DNA of 64,000 bases from Streptomyces flavotricini (GTDB lineage: Bacteria > Actinomycetota > Actinomycetes > Streptomycetales > Streptomycetaceae), in the NCBI RefSeq assembly GCF_020639365.1, contig NZ_JAINUL010000001.1:4861928-4925927 (forward strand). The letters run 5' to 3'. Below are positions 17,365-24,747 of the stretch, in pieces. The notes below the pieces were generated by a model, which did no database searches, was not told the origin of the DNA, and saw only the letters and a list, made by a program, of their open reading frames with translations. Made by a program: the position numbers and the translations under genes. Each line of letters begins with the position of its first letter. The stretch's first letter is position 1.

Positions 17365-18114
17365 GTGGTGGAGATACGTAGGGCAGGGCGCGCGGGGCGT
17401 GTCGTCGGGGCGGTCGTGGCGGCGGCTCTGCTCGCCGGGGCGGCGGCCGGATGCGGCACCGGGGAGGAGTCGGGGGCGGGTTCCGGTGCCCGAGCGGGAG
17501 CCGGGGCCGGGGAGGTGCGGACGAGCCCGATCGCCGGGCGGCTGGCGGAGCTGCCGGCCAGGGTCGACGGGGCGAAGGTCGTCGTGGGGGATCCGGCGGC
17601 TCCGCGCACGGCGCAGGTGCTGGTGGATCCGCGGTGCGGGTACTGCGCGAGGTTCGAGGAGGCGGGCGGTGAGGTGCTGCTGGAGCTGGCCGCCGAGGGG
17701 AAGGTGAAGGTCGAGTACCTGCTGGCGTCGTTCCTGGACCGGGGCGGGGTCAGCGGTTCGGTGCGGGCCGTGAACGCGCTGCGGGCGTCCGTGGAGGCCG
17801 GGAAGTTCGCCGAGTTCCAGGCGGCGGTGTTCGCGAGCCAGCCGAAGGCGAAGTTCACGGACGGGCATCTGCTGGCGATCGCGGCGGAGGTGCCGGGGCT
17901 GCGCGGGGAGGCCTTCGACCGGGCGGTGGCGGAGCAGACGTACAAGGGGTGGGCCGGCGAGGCGGAGAAGGCGTTCGAGGCGACGGGGGCGCAGGGCACG
18001 CCGATGGTGCTGGTGGACGGGCGTCCGGTGGGGTCGAAGGACGGGGCGATGTTCGACGCGGCGGCGTTCGCGCGGGCGCTGGAGGCCGTCGGCATCGGCG
18101 GTCGGGCAGCCTAG
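17365..18114 (+). CDS. DsbA-family thioredoxin-domain lipoprotein
   Basis: The start is GTG at 17365, eight bases after GAGAGG (a second GTG follows directly). The 249-residue product has a lipoprotein signal (RVVGAVVAAALLAGAAAGC) and a Gly/Ala linker. The thioredoxin fold carries the redox motif CGYC (Cys91, Cys94) in VLVDPRCGYCARFEE, a helical insertion and the cis-Pro segment QGTPMVLVDGRPV. It probably handles disulfides in exported proteins. Only five bases separate it from the downstream kinase-like gene, so they form an operon. Confidence 0.85.
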   Translation: MVEIRRAGRAGRVVGAVVAAALLAGAAAGCGTGEESGAGSGARAGAGAGEVRTSPIAGRLAELPARVDGAKVVVGDPAAPRTAQVLVDPRCGYCARFEEAGGEVLLELAAEGKVKVEYLLASFLDRGGVSGSVRAVNALRASVEAGKFAEFQAAVFASQPKAKFTDGHLLAIAAEVPGLRGEAFDRAVAEQTYKGWAGEAEKAFEATGAQGTPMVLVDGRPVGSKDGAMFDAAAFARALEAVGIGGRAA

Positions 18115-18119
18115 AGGAC

Positions 18120-19013
18120 ATGGTGGAGATTCCGGACGGGCTGGTGCGGGCGCAGATCGGGTACGAAGGGGAAGCGGGGCGGGAGTTCATCGCCGCACTG
18201 CCCGCGCGGGCGGCGGAGTTCCTGGAGCGGTGGGACCTGCGGCGCACCGGGCCCGGGATGCACGGGGTGACGGCCCTGGTGCTGCCCGTGGAGCGGGCGG
18301 ACGGGTCGGCGGCCGTGCTGAAGCTGGGGCGGGTGGACGAGGAGAGCGCGGGGGAGCCGCTCGCGCTGCGCGCGTGGGACGGGCGGGGCAGCGTACGGCT
18401 GTTGGCGCACGACGCGGCGACCGGCGCGCTGCTGCTGGAGCGCCTGGACGAGCGGCGGCCGCTGTCGGAGCTGGCGGAGCGGGATGCGCGGCAGGCGGTA
18501 CGGGTGGTGGGGGAGTTGCTGGCGCGGCTCACGCGGGTGCGGGCTCCGGCCGGTGTGCGGGGGCTCGGGGGTGTGGCCGCGGACATGCTGGAGTCCGTAC
18601 CGGCGGCGCTGGAGCGGGTGGCTCCCGGGCGGGCGCGGGGGCTGGTGGTGGACTGCGCGGCGGCGCTGGCGGAGGTGGCGGGCGAGCCGGGGGACCGCTT
18701 GCTGCACTGGGACCTGCACTACGGCAACGTCCTGGCGGGCGGGCGGGAGCCGTGGCTGGTGATCGACCCGAAGCCGCTGGCGGGCGATCCGGGTTTCGAG
18801 CTGCTGCCGGCGATCCGGAACGAGTTCGCGGTGGGCGAGGTGCGGTGGCGTTTCGACGCCCTGACGGCCGCGCTCGCCCTGGACCGGGACCGGGCCCGCG
18901 CGTGGACGCTGGGCCGGGTGCTGCAGAACTGCCTGTGGGACGTGGAGGAGGGGGAGCGGGAGCTCGACGAGGAGCAACTGCTGGTGGCGGAGGTCCTGCT
19001 GGGCCGCCGGTGA
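18120..19013 (+). CDS. Aminoglycoside/hydroxyurea phosphotransferase-family protein
   Basis: The 297-residue product carries the APH signature LLHWDLHYGNVLAGG (about residues 198-212) with the metal-binding VIDPKPLAGDPGFELLPAIRNEF, as in the APH(6)/hydroxyurea kinase family, and an N-terminal lobe AVLKLGRVDEE. Family members phosphorylate streptomycin or hydroxyurea, but many chromosomal copies have no known substrate. The ATG at 18120 follows AGAGG and overlaps no other gene. It is cotranscribed with the thioredoxin-like lipoprotein gene. Confidence 0.8.
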   Translation: MVEIPDGLVRAQIGYEGEAGREFIAALPARAAEFLERWDLRRTGPGMHGVTALVLPVERADGSAAVLKLGRVDEESAGEPLALRAWDGRGSVRLLAHDAATGALLLERLDERRPLSELAERDARQAVRVVGELLARLTRVRAPAGVRGLGGVAADMLESVPAALERVAPGRARGLVVDCAAALAEVAGEPGDRLLHWDLHYGNVLAGGREPWLVIDPKPLAGDPGFELLPAIRNEFAVGEVRWRFDALTAALALDRDRARAWTLGRVLQNCLWDVEEGERELDEEQLLVAEVLLGRR

Positions 19014-19133
19014 CGGTCCGGTGCCGGCACGATCGGCGAGACACCCCCTGGGGAGTGTCGTCAACGTGGCGCAGGCGGCCCGAAGGTCCCGCCGGCCGGA
19101 CGGGACTTTGACGAAACGACCTAGGCTGCCGAC

Positions 19134-19649
19134 ATGATCCGTAGCGCTGCCCTCGAAGACGTTCCCGTCATCCACGCCATGATCCGCGAGCTCGCGGAGT
19201 ACGAGAAGGTGCCGCACGAGGCGCGGGCCACGCAGGAGCAGCTGCGGGAAGCGCTGTTCGGGGAGCGGCCGGCGGCGTTCGCGCACATCGCGCAGGCGCA
19301 GGACGGGGAGGCCGTCGGGTTCTCGCTGTGGTTCCTGAACTTCTCGACGTGGCGCGGGGTGCACGGGATCTACCTGGAGGACCTGTACGTACGGCTCGGG
19401 GCGCGCGGCGGCGGGTACGGGAAGGCGCTGCTGGCGGAGCTGGCGCGGATCTGTGTGGAGCGCGGGTACGAGCGCCTGGAGTGGGCGGTGTTGAAGTGGA
19501 ACGCGCCGGCGATCGCGTTCTACGAGGCGTTGGGGGCGCGGCCGCAGGACGAGTGGTCCGTGTACCGGCTGACGGACGACGCGCTGAGGCGGCTCGGCTC
19601 GGGGCCGGGCCCGGCCCCGGACTCGGCACCCGGCCCGGTGCGGGGCTGA
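19134..19649 (+). CDS. GNAT acetyltransferase, diamine acetyltransferase-like
   Basis: The 171-residue product has the SSAT-type order: MIRSAALEDVPVIHAMIRELAEYEKVPHE, then GFSLWFLNFSTWRGVHGIYLEDLYVR, acetyl-CoA loop ARGGGYGKALL, LEWAVLKWNAPAIAFYEALGA. It closely resembles spermidine/spermine or thialysine N-acetyltransferases. Polyamine acetylation is therefore likely but not certain. The C-terminal 20 residues are Pro/Gly-rich filler. The neighbouring gene downstream is convergent. Confidence 0.85.
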   Translation: MIRSAALEDVPVIHAMIRELAEYEKVPHEARATQEQLREALFGERPAAFAHIAQAQDGEAVGFSLWFLNFSTWRGVHGIYLEDLYVRLGARGGGYGKALLAELARICVERGYERLEWAVLKWNAPAIAFYEALGARPQDEWSVYRLTDDALRRLGSGPGPAPDSAPGPVRG

Positions 19650-19677
19650 GGCGGCCGCGCCGGGCCGGGGTGCGGCG

Positions 19678-20181
19678 TCAGGCGGTGATCTTCGCCGTGA
19701 AGGAGTCGAGGTTGGCGCGGGTGCGCTCGATCTTCTCGGCGAGCGTGAGCGTCTCCTCGTACCGGCCCGCCCGCAGCTTCGGCTGCCGCTTGCCCCGGAC
19801 GTAGAGGGAGCAGGCGAGGTCGGAGCAGACGTAGACGCCGACGGTGTTGCCCTCGCGGCCGCGGGCCCCGGCGAGGGGGGCGACCAGGAGGGAGACGCCG
19901 GAGGAGGCGTGCCCGGTGAGGCAGATCTGGCAGACGCTGGACTTGAGCGCGCTGGTGCGGCTCGTGCCCGGGACGCGCAGGGTGATGCCGAGGGGGGCGC
20001 CGTCGGCGTCCTGGCGTACGAGGTGGGCCCGCAGCGGCGCGCCGGGGTCGACCCAGCCGAGGAAGTCGAGGTCTTCCCAGGGGAGTTCGCTGAAGTCCAG
20101 CGGGAGCTTGAGGCGTGCGGCCTCGCCCTTCGTGCAGTTCACGAAGGACGAACGGATCTGTTTTTCGGTGAGCGGGTCCAC
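19678..20181 (-). CDS. FBP-domain protein (EF-G-binding, treble-clef zinc finger)
   Basis: The 167-residue product has the C-terminal FusB/FBP-type zinc finger: SSVCQICLTGH (two Cys) and VGVYVCSDLACSLYVRGKR (two more Cys) separated by a beta-hairpin, preceded by a helical/sheet region. FusB relatives in staphylococci bind elongation factor G and release it from fusidic-acid-stalled ribosomes. Streptomyces homologues are widespread and of unproven function. It lies between convergent and same-strand genes with no clear operon partners. Confidence 0.8.
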   Translation of the reverse strand: MDPLTEKQIRSSFVNCTKGEAARLKLPLDFSELPWEDLDFLGWVDPGAPLRAHLVRQDADGAPLGITLRVPGTSRTSALKSSVCQICLTGHASSGVSLLVAPLAGARGREGNTVGVYVCSDLACSLYVRGKRQPKLRAGRYEETLTLAEKIERTRANLDSFTAKITA

Positions 20182-20248
20182 GTCGGTGGACGGTACGTGG
20201 CGATACGGGCCGCTGTCATCCGGTATTCCCGGCCGGGGCCGGAGCCCT

Positions 20249-21313
20249 TCAGGGTTCGAGGACGACCTTGCCGGTGGTGGCGCGGGTCTCCAGGGCGTGG
20301 TGGGCGGCGGCCGCCTCGGCGAGCGGGTAGCGCTGGAGGGCGGGCCGGAGCCGGCCGGCGGCGGCTTCGGCCAGGGCGCGGGTTTCGAGCAGGCGCAGGG
20401 GGTTCTCGCCGCCGGCCCGCCGGAGCATGGCGGGGCCGAGGACGTTCTCGGTGGTGACGCCGCGGGCGGCGAGGCGGGCGCGGTCGGCGTCGGTGAGCGG
20501 GATGGGGCCGCCGGACCAGCCGAAGACGAGGTGGAGGCCGCCCGGGGCGAGGAGGTCGAGGGCGGCGCGGGCGATGGGGCCGCCGACGGAGTCGAAGAGG
20601 ACGGTGGCGCCGGCCGGGTGGCGTTCGCGTACGGCCTCGGGCCAGCCGGGGACGGTGTAGTCGAGGGCGAGGTGGGCGCCGTTGGCGGCGGCCAGGGCGG
20701 TTTTGGCGGGGCCGCCGGCGAGGGCGACGACGGTGGCGCCGGCGTTCAGGGCGTGCTGGACGAGCAGGGTGCCGATGCCGCCGGCGGCGGCGGGAACGAG
20801 GACGGTGGAATCCGGGCCGAGGTCGGCGAACTGCAGGATCCCCAGGGCGGTGCGGCCGGTGCCGATCATGGCGACGGCCTGGGCCGGGTCGAGGCCGGCC
20901 GGTACGGGGTGCAGGCGGTCGGCGTCGGCGACGGCGTACTCGGCGTAGCCGCCGGGGGCGAAACCGAGGTGGACGACGACCTGGCGGCCGAGCCAGGCGG
21001 GGTCGGTGCCGGGGCCGAGGGCGTCGACGGTGCCGGCGACCTCGCGGCCGGGGACGGTCGGGAGCTCGGGGAGGGCGTGGACGGGGCTCGGCACGCCCTG
21101 GCGCAGGGCGGTGTCGAGGAGGTGGACCCCGGCCGCGGCCACGGCGATGCGGACCTGGCCGGGGGCCGGGACGGGGGTCTCGGTGCGTTCGGGGGTGAGG
21201 TTCCCGGCGGGGCCGAAGGCGTGGAGGCGGACGGCGCGCATCGTCCGCGGGCTCTGCTGAGTCGGCGGGGTCGGCGCGGTCTGCGGGGTCTGCGGGGTCT
21301 GCGTGGTGTCCAT
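20249..21313 (-). CDS. NADPH-dependent quinone oxidoreductase (SoxR-type target)
   Basis: This medium-chain dehydrogenase/reductase has the GroES-like domain (MRAVRLHAFGPAGNLTPERTETPVP...), the zeta-crystallin-like VLVPAAAGGIGTLLVQHALNAGATVVALAGG nucleotide loop and the terminal TTGKVVLEP. No zinc ligands are visible, which fits a quinone reductase. The ATG at 21313 begins a short TPQ-rich leader; a second ATG at 21241 would remove it. I prefer 21313 because a SoxR-type promoter upstream would start transcription exactly at that A. As I recall, the S. coelicolor equivalent (SCO4266) is a SoxR regulon member induced by redox-active antibiotics. Confidence 0.88.
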   Translation of the reverse strand: MDTTQTPQTPQTAPTPPTQQSPRTMRAVRLHAFGPAGNLTPERTETPVPAPGQVRIAVAAAGVHLLDTALRQGVPSPVHALPELPTVPGREVAGTVDALGPGTDPAWLGRQVVVHLGFAPGGYAEYAVADADRLHPVPAGLDPAQAVAMIGTGRTALGILQFADLGPDSTVLVPAAAGGIGTLLVQHALNAGATVVALAGGPAKTALAAANGAHLALDYTVPGWPEAVRERHPAGATVLFDSVGGPIARAALDLLAPGGLHLVFGWSGGPIPLTDADRARLAARGVTTENVLGPAMLRRAGGENPLRLLETRALAEAAAGRLRPALQRYPLAEAAAAHHALETRATTGKVVLEP

Positions 21314-21325
21314 GGCGACAGGCTC

Positions 21326-21349
21326 TGACCTCAAGTGTGGTTGAGGTCA
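21326..21349 (-). promoter_or_regulatory. SoxR box with embedded promoter
   Basis: TGACCTCAA-GTGTGG-TTGAGGTCA is a perfect 9-bp inverted repeat whose core CCTCAA-N6-TTGAGG matches the SoxR operator. On the minus strand it spans -35 TTGACC (21350-21345), a 19-base spacer and -10 GAGCCT (21325-21320), the long spacing typical of MerR-family promoters. This places +1 at 21313. Confidence 0.85.
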
Positions 21350-21393
21350 AGGCCCCGGCGGGCGTTGTCAGTGGGGCGGGGGACGATGGGGGG

Positions 21394-22071
21394 ATGGCGG
21401 CCAAGGGACAGCAGCGGGAGACGGTGAAGGCGGCGCGGCGGCCGGAGGTGCGGCTGCCGGAGCTGAGCGTGTGGGAGGGCGGTGAGCTGGAGCCGGACGG
21501 GGACTACGACGGGCTGGAGTTCGCGGACCTGGATCTGGCGGGACAGGAGGGGATCGGCGCCCGGTTCATGGACTGCGCGCTGCGGCGGTGCGCGCTGGAC
21601 GAGGCGGGGCTGGCCAAGGCCCGGATCCTGGACTCGGTGCTGGAGGGGGTCCGGGGGGTCGGGACGGACCTGTCCGGGGCTTCGCTGCGGGACGTGGAGC
21701 TGGTGGAGGCGCGGCTCGGCGGCGTGCAGCTGCACGGGGCCGTGCTGGAGCGGGTGGTGTTCCGCGGCGGCAAGATCGACTACATGAACCTGCGGAAGGC
21801 GCGGCTCAAGGACGTGGTCTTCGACGGGTGCGTGCTGGTGGAGGCGGACTTCGCGGGCGCGGTGCTGGAGCGGGTGGAGTTCCGCGGGTGCGCGCTGCGG
21901 GGAGCCGATTTCACGGGGGCGCGGATGGCCGACGTGGATCTGCGGGGGGCCGCGGAGCTGGACATCGCGCGCGGGGTGGAAGCGCTGTCCGGCGCGGTGA
22001 TCAGCCCGCCGCAGCTCTTCGACCTGGCCCCGGCCCTGGCGGCCCAGCTGGGCATCCGCGTGCTCTCGTAG
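21394..22071 (+). CDS. Pentapeptide-repeat protein
   Basis: The 225-residue product has A(D/N)LxX-type repeats over most of its length (GLEFADLDLAGQEG, TDLSGASLRDVELVEARLGGVQLHGAVLERVVFRG, NLRKARLKDVVFDGCVLVEADFAGAVLERVEFRGCALRGADFTGARMADVDLRGA). These form a right-handed quadrilateral beta-helix. Some relatives mimic DNA and protect gyrase from inhibitors; most are uncharacterised. The ATG at 21394 directly follows GGGGGG; an earlier in-frame GTG at 21337 would lie inside the SoxR box and is unlikely. It is divergent from the quinone reductase, so SoxR might also affect it. Confidence 0.8.
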   Translation: MAAKGQQRETVKAARRPEVRLPELSVWEGGELEPDGDYDGLEFADLDLAGQEGIGARFMDCALRRCALDEAGLAKARILDSVLEGVRGVGTDLSGASLRDVELVEARLGGVQLHGAVLERVVFRGGKIDYMNLRKARLKDVVFDGCVLVEADFAGAVLERVEFRGCALRGADFTGARMADVDLRGAAELDIARGVEALSGAVISPPQLFDLAPALAAQLGIRVLS

Positions 22072-22125
22072 CCGCCCGGCGGGGGCGCGTCCGGCAGGCG
22101 GGCCCGGGCCCGGCCGGGACGCGGC

Positions 22126-22629
22126 CTACGCAGGAACGCGGGGGAAGCGGGACTGGAGGGCCCAGATGGTGGGGTTGTCGGCCAGGGCGTCGTGCATGTC
22201 GCTCAGGTCCGCGATCACGTCGTGCAGGAAGTCGCGGGCCTCGCGGCGCAGCAGGCGGTGGCTGAAGGTCAGAGGCTCCTCCTCCGCCGGCATCCAGTCG
22301 GCCTCGATGTCCACCCAGCCGAAGCGCCGCTCGAAGAGCATGCGGTCGGTGGACTCGGTGAAGTCGAGTTCCGCGTACTGGCGGTTGGCCGAGCGGCTGC
22401 CGCGCGGGTCCTGGTCGAGCTGCTCGACGATGTCGCACAGCGCCCAGGCGAAGTCCAGGACGGGCACCCATCCCCAGGCTGTGGACACTTCCCGGTCCTT
22501 GACGGTGTCGGCGAGGTAGACGTCCCCGCAGAACAGGTCGTGGCGCAGGGAGTGGACGTCCGCCGAGCGGTAGTCGGTCTGCGGGGGGTCCGGGAAGCGC
22601 CGGGAGAGGGAGTAGCCGATGTCGAGCAC
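22126..22629 (-). CDS. Conserved hypothetical protein
   Basis: The product reads MLDIGYSLSRRFPDPPQTDYRSADVHSLRHDLFCGDVYLADTVKDREVSTAWGWVPVLDFAWALCDIVEQL and so on, 167 residues, mixed alpha/beta and acidic, with no signal peptide. I do not recognise a family. The frame is open to 22764, but that start would run into the neighbouring protease gene and give an unlikely Pro-rich leader. I chose the GTG at 22629, which lacks a clear ribosome site. The start is therefore uncertain. Confidence 0.6.
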   Translation of the reverse strand: MLDIGYSLSRRFPDPPQTDYRSADVHSLRHDLFCGDVYLADTVKDREVSTAWGWVPVLDFAWALCDIVEQLDQDPRGSRSANRQYAELDFTESTDRMLFERRFGWVDIEADWMPAEEEPLTFSHRLLRREARDFLHDVIADLSDMHDALADNPTIWALQSRFPRVPA

Positions 22630-22711
22630 GTACCCGATGGTGTCACGGTGCGGCCCGATGGTGTTACCGGTGCGCGGCGGTCCCTGTCCCGGCGGTGGCC
22701 GTGCAGCCGCG

Positions 22712-23896
22712 TCAGCGGACGTTGACGGCGGTCCAGGCGGCGGCGACGCGCCCGTATTCCGCACTGGCGGGCCCGTAGAGGTCGGCGGCGGCCGTGAGGG
22801 TGGCGGTGCGGGCGCGGGCGTAGTTGGTGGTGGAGGTCATGGAGGTGGTCAGGGCCCGGTACCAGATGCGGACGGCCTTGTCCTGGCCGATGCCGAGCAG
22901 CTTCGAGCCGTCGTAGGTGGGGGAGTCGTACGCGATCTTGTTGATCTCCTTGGGGCCGCTGCCCTCGGCGAGCAGGTAGAAGAAGTGCCGGGCGGGCCCG
23001 GAGGCGGCGTACGCGTCCAGTGTGCCGATGTCGCGTGACCAGTAGTCGCGGGAGTGGCCGTCGAGGCTGGGGTGGTCCATGCGGCGCAGGGGGCCGTCGG
23101 CGAAGGCGCGCTCGCCGATGAAGTAGTCGCCGACGTCGGTGGTGTTGTCGGCGAAGAACTCGATCGCGGTGCCGAGGATGTCGGCGGAGCCTTCGCCCAG
23201 GCCGCCCGGCTCGCCGGCGGAGCCGAGGCCGGCGGTGGAGGCGATCACGCCGTGGGTGAGCTCGTGGCCGACGATGTCGAGGGTGGCGAGGGTCTTGCCG
23301 GTGACGGGGTCGTCGCCGTAGTTGGCGCAGAAGCAGCTCGGGTCGAAGAAGGCGTTGGGGTAGTTGCTGCCGTAGTGCACGCGCGAGGTGACGCCGGTGC
23401 CGTCGCCGCGGATGCCGTTGCGGCCGAGGACGCCCTTGTAGAAGTCCCAGGTGACGGCGGTGGCGTAGTGGGCGTCCACGCCCGCGGACTGGCGGTTGGC
23501 GGGGGTGCCGGTGCCGCCCCAGTCGTTGTCGGGGTCGGTGAAGAGGGTGCCGCCGCCGGTCTGGTCCATGGCGTCGAGGGTGCGCTGGTTGCCGCGGCCG
23601 GGGTCGCGGAGCTGGTAGGCGCTGCCGGTGAAGTAGGTGCCGAGGGGGACGGTGCCGGCGTGCTGGCTGTGGCCCGTGCCGGCGGCGGCGCCGGGGCCGG
23701 GTCCGATGCCCGTCCCGACGCCGGCTCCGATGCCGGTTCCGGTTCCCGCCGCGATCGCGGCGGCGGTGCCGGCGGCGGCGTACGGGGTCTCGGCCGCGGC
23801 CGTCGCCGGGGCCGTCACCGCCGTGGCCGTCAGGGCGGCGGCCGTCCCGAGGAGGACGGCGAGGCGGGTGCGGCGAGAGGACGTGGGGTGGGTCAC
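22712..23896 (-). CDS. Secreted M4 (thermolysin-like) metalloprotease without the usual propeptide
   Basis: The 394-residue product has a signal peptide (RRTRLAVLLGTAAALTATAVTAPATAAA). A Gly/Ala/Thr filler (GTGTGIGAGVGTGIGPG) follows, then the catalytic domain: zinc motif VGHELTHGV (His211, Glu212, His215), GEGSADILGTAIEFF supplying the third ligand region, and the C-terminal helical domain with RHFFYLLAEG and AYDSPTYDG. Streptomyces M4 proteases normally carry a propeptide of about 150-200 residues (FTP/PepSY) needed for folding. Here fewer than 90 residues separate the signal peptide and the mature start (HAGTVPLGTYFTGS). The degenerate ligand motif GEGSAD, in place of NEAxSD, is also unusual. 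Confidence 0.85.
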   Translation of the reverse strand: MTHPTSSRRTRLAVLLGTAAALTATAVTAPATAAAETPYAAAGTAAAIAAGTGTGIGAGVGTGIGPGPGAAAGTGHSQHAGTVPLGTYFTGSAYQLRDPGRGNQRTLDAMDQTGGGTLFTDPDNDWGGTGTPANRQSAGVDAHYATAVTWDFYKGVLGRNGIRGDGTGVTSRVHYGSNYPNAFFDPSCFCANYGDDPVTGKTLATLDIVGHELTHGVIASTAGLGSAGEPGGLGEGSADILGTAIEFFADNTTDVGDYFIGERAFADGPLRRMDHPSLDGHSRDYWSRDIGTLDAYAASGPARHFFYLLAEGSGPKEINKIAYDSPTYDGSKLLGIGQDKAVRIWYRALTTSMTSTTNYARARTATLTAAADLYGPASAEYGRVAAAWTAVNVR

Positions 23897-24105
23897 TCGG
23901 GCTCCTTCGCGGTGGCCGGGGTGGCGGCGCGAGAGAGCGTGACAGGGCGGGGGCCGGCTTTGGCAGGTCTACGACAAGGATTCCCGGGGATCCCGGCACG
24001 GTTGTCCGAACACGCCCCGCCCGGTGTCCGGATCCCGCACCGTCGGCGCGGCTGCGCCCCGCCCCGGCCGTGTCGTGCGGATCACGGCGTGCCCGCCGGA
24101 ACCCC

Positions 24106-24747
24106 CTACGGCAGCAGGCGCTGCTCCTTGGCCACCGAGACCGCGCCCGCCCGGGTGTCCACGCCGAGCTTGTCGTAGATGCGGCCCAGGTGGGTCTTGA
24201 CCGTGGCCTCGCTGATGAACAGGGCCCGGGCGATGTCCCGGTTGCCCAGGCCCCGCGCCAACTGGCCCAGGATGTCCAGCTCCCGGTCGGTCAGCGTCGG
24301 GCGCGAACCCCGCATGTGGGCCATCACGCGGCTGGCCACCGGCGGGGACAGCGTGGTGCGGCCCGCCGCCGCCGAGTGGATCGCGGCGAACAGCTCCTCC
24401 GGACGCTCCGCCTTCAGCAGGTACCCCGTGGCGCCCGCCGCGATGGCCCGGGTGACGTCCGCGTCCGTGTCGTACGTCGTCAGGACCAGTACGTGCGGGG
24501 GCCCGGGCACCGCCGTGATGCGGCGGGTGGCCTCCACCCCGTCGATGCCCTCGCCCAGCTGGAGGTCCATGAGCACCACGTCCGGGCGCAGCTTCGCCGC
24601 CAGGGCCACGGCCTCCTCGCCGCTGCCCGCCTCGCCCAGCACCTCGATGTCGGGTGCGCTGCCGAGCAGCGCCAGCAGGCCGGCCCGGACCACCGCGTGG
24701 TCGTCGCAGAGCAGGATCGTCGTCATCGGGCCGGGTCCGGTCGTCAT
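24106..24747 (-). CDS. senR: LuxR/NarL-type response regulator (SenR-like)
   Basis: The 213-residue product has a receiver domain (ILLCDDHAVVRAGLLALL; phospho-acceptor Asp in VVLMDLQLGEGIDG; VLVLTTYDT; LLKAERPEEL) and a C-terminal LuxR helix-turn-helix (LTDRELDILGQLARGLGNRDIARALFISEATVKTHLGRIYDKL). Its ATG at 24747 overlaps the stop of the kinase gene as ATGA, so translation is coupled; a second in-frame ATG follows at 24726. An hbpS-like gene starts on the other side of the kinase, matching the SenS-SenR redox/heme-sensing system of Streptomyces. The name is by context and family. Confidence 0.8.
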   Translation of the reverse strand: MTTGPGPMTTILLCDDHAVVRAGLLALLGSAPDIEVLGEAGSGEEAVALAAKLRPDVVLMDLQLGEGIDGVEATRRITAVPGPPHVLVLTTYDTDADVTRAIAAGATGYLLKAERPEELFAAIHSAAAGRTTLSPPVASRVMAHMRGSRPTLTDRELDILGQLARGLGNRDIARALFISEATVKTHLGRIYDKLGVDTRAGAVSVAKEQRLLP

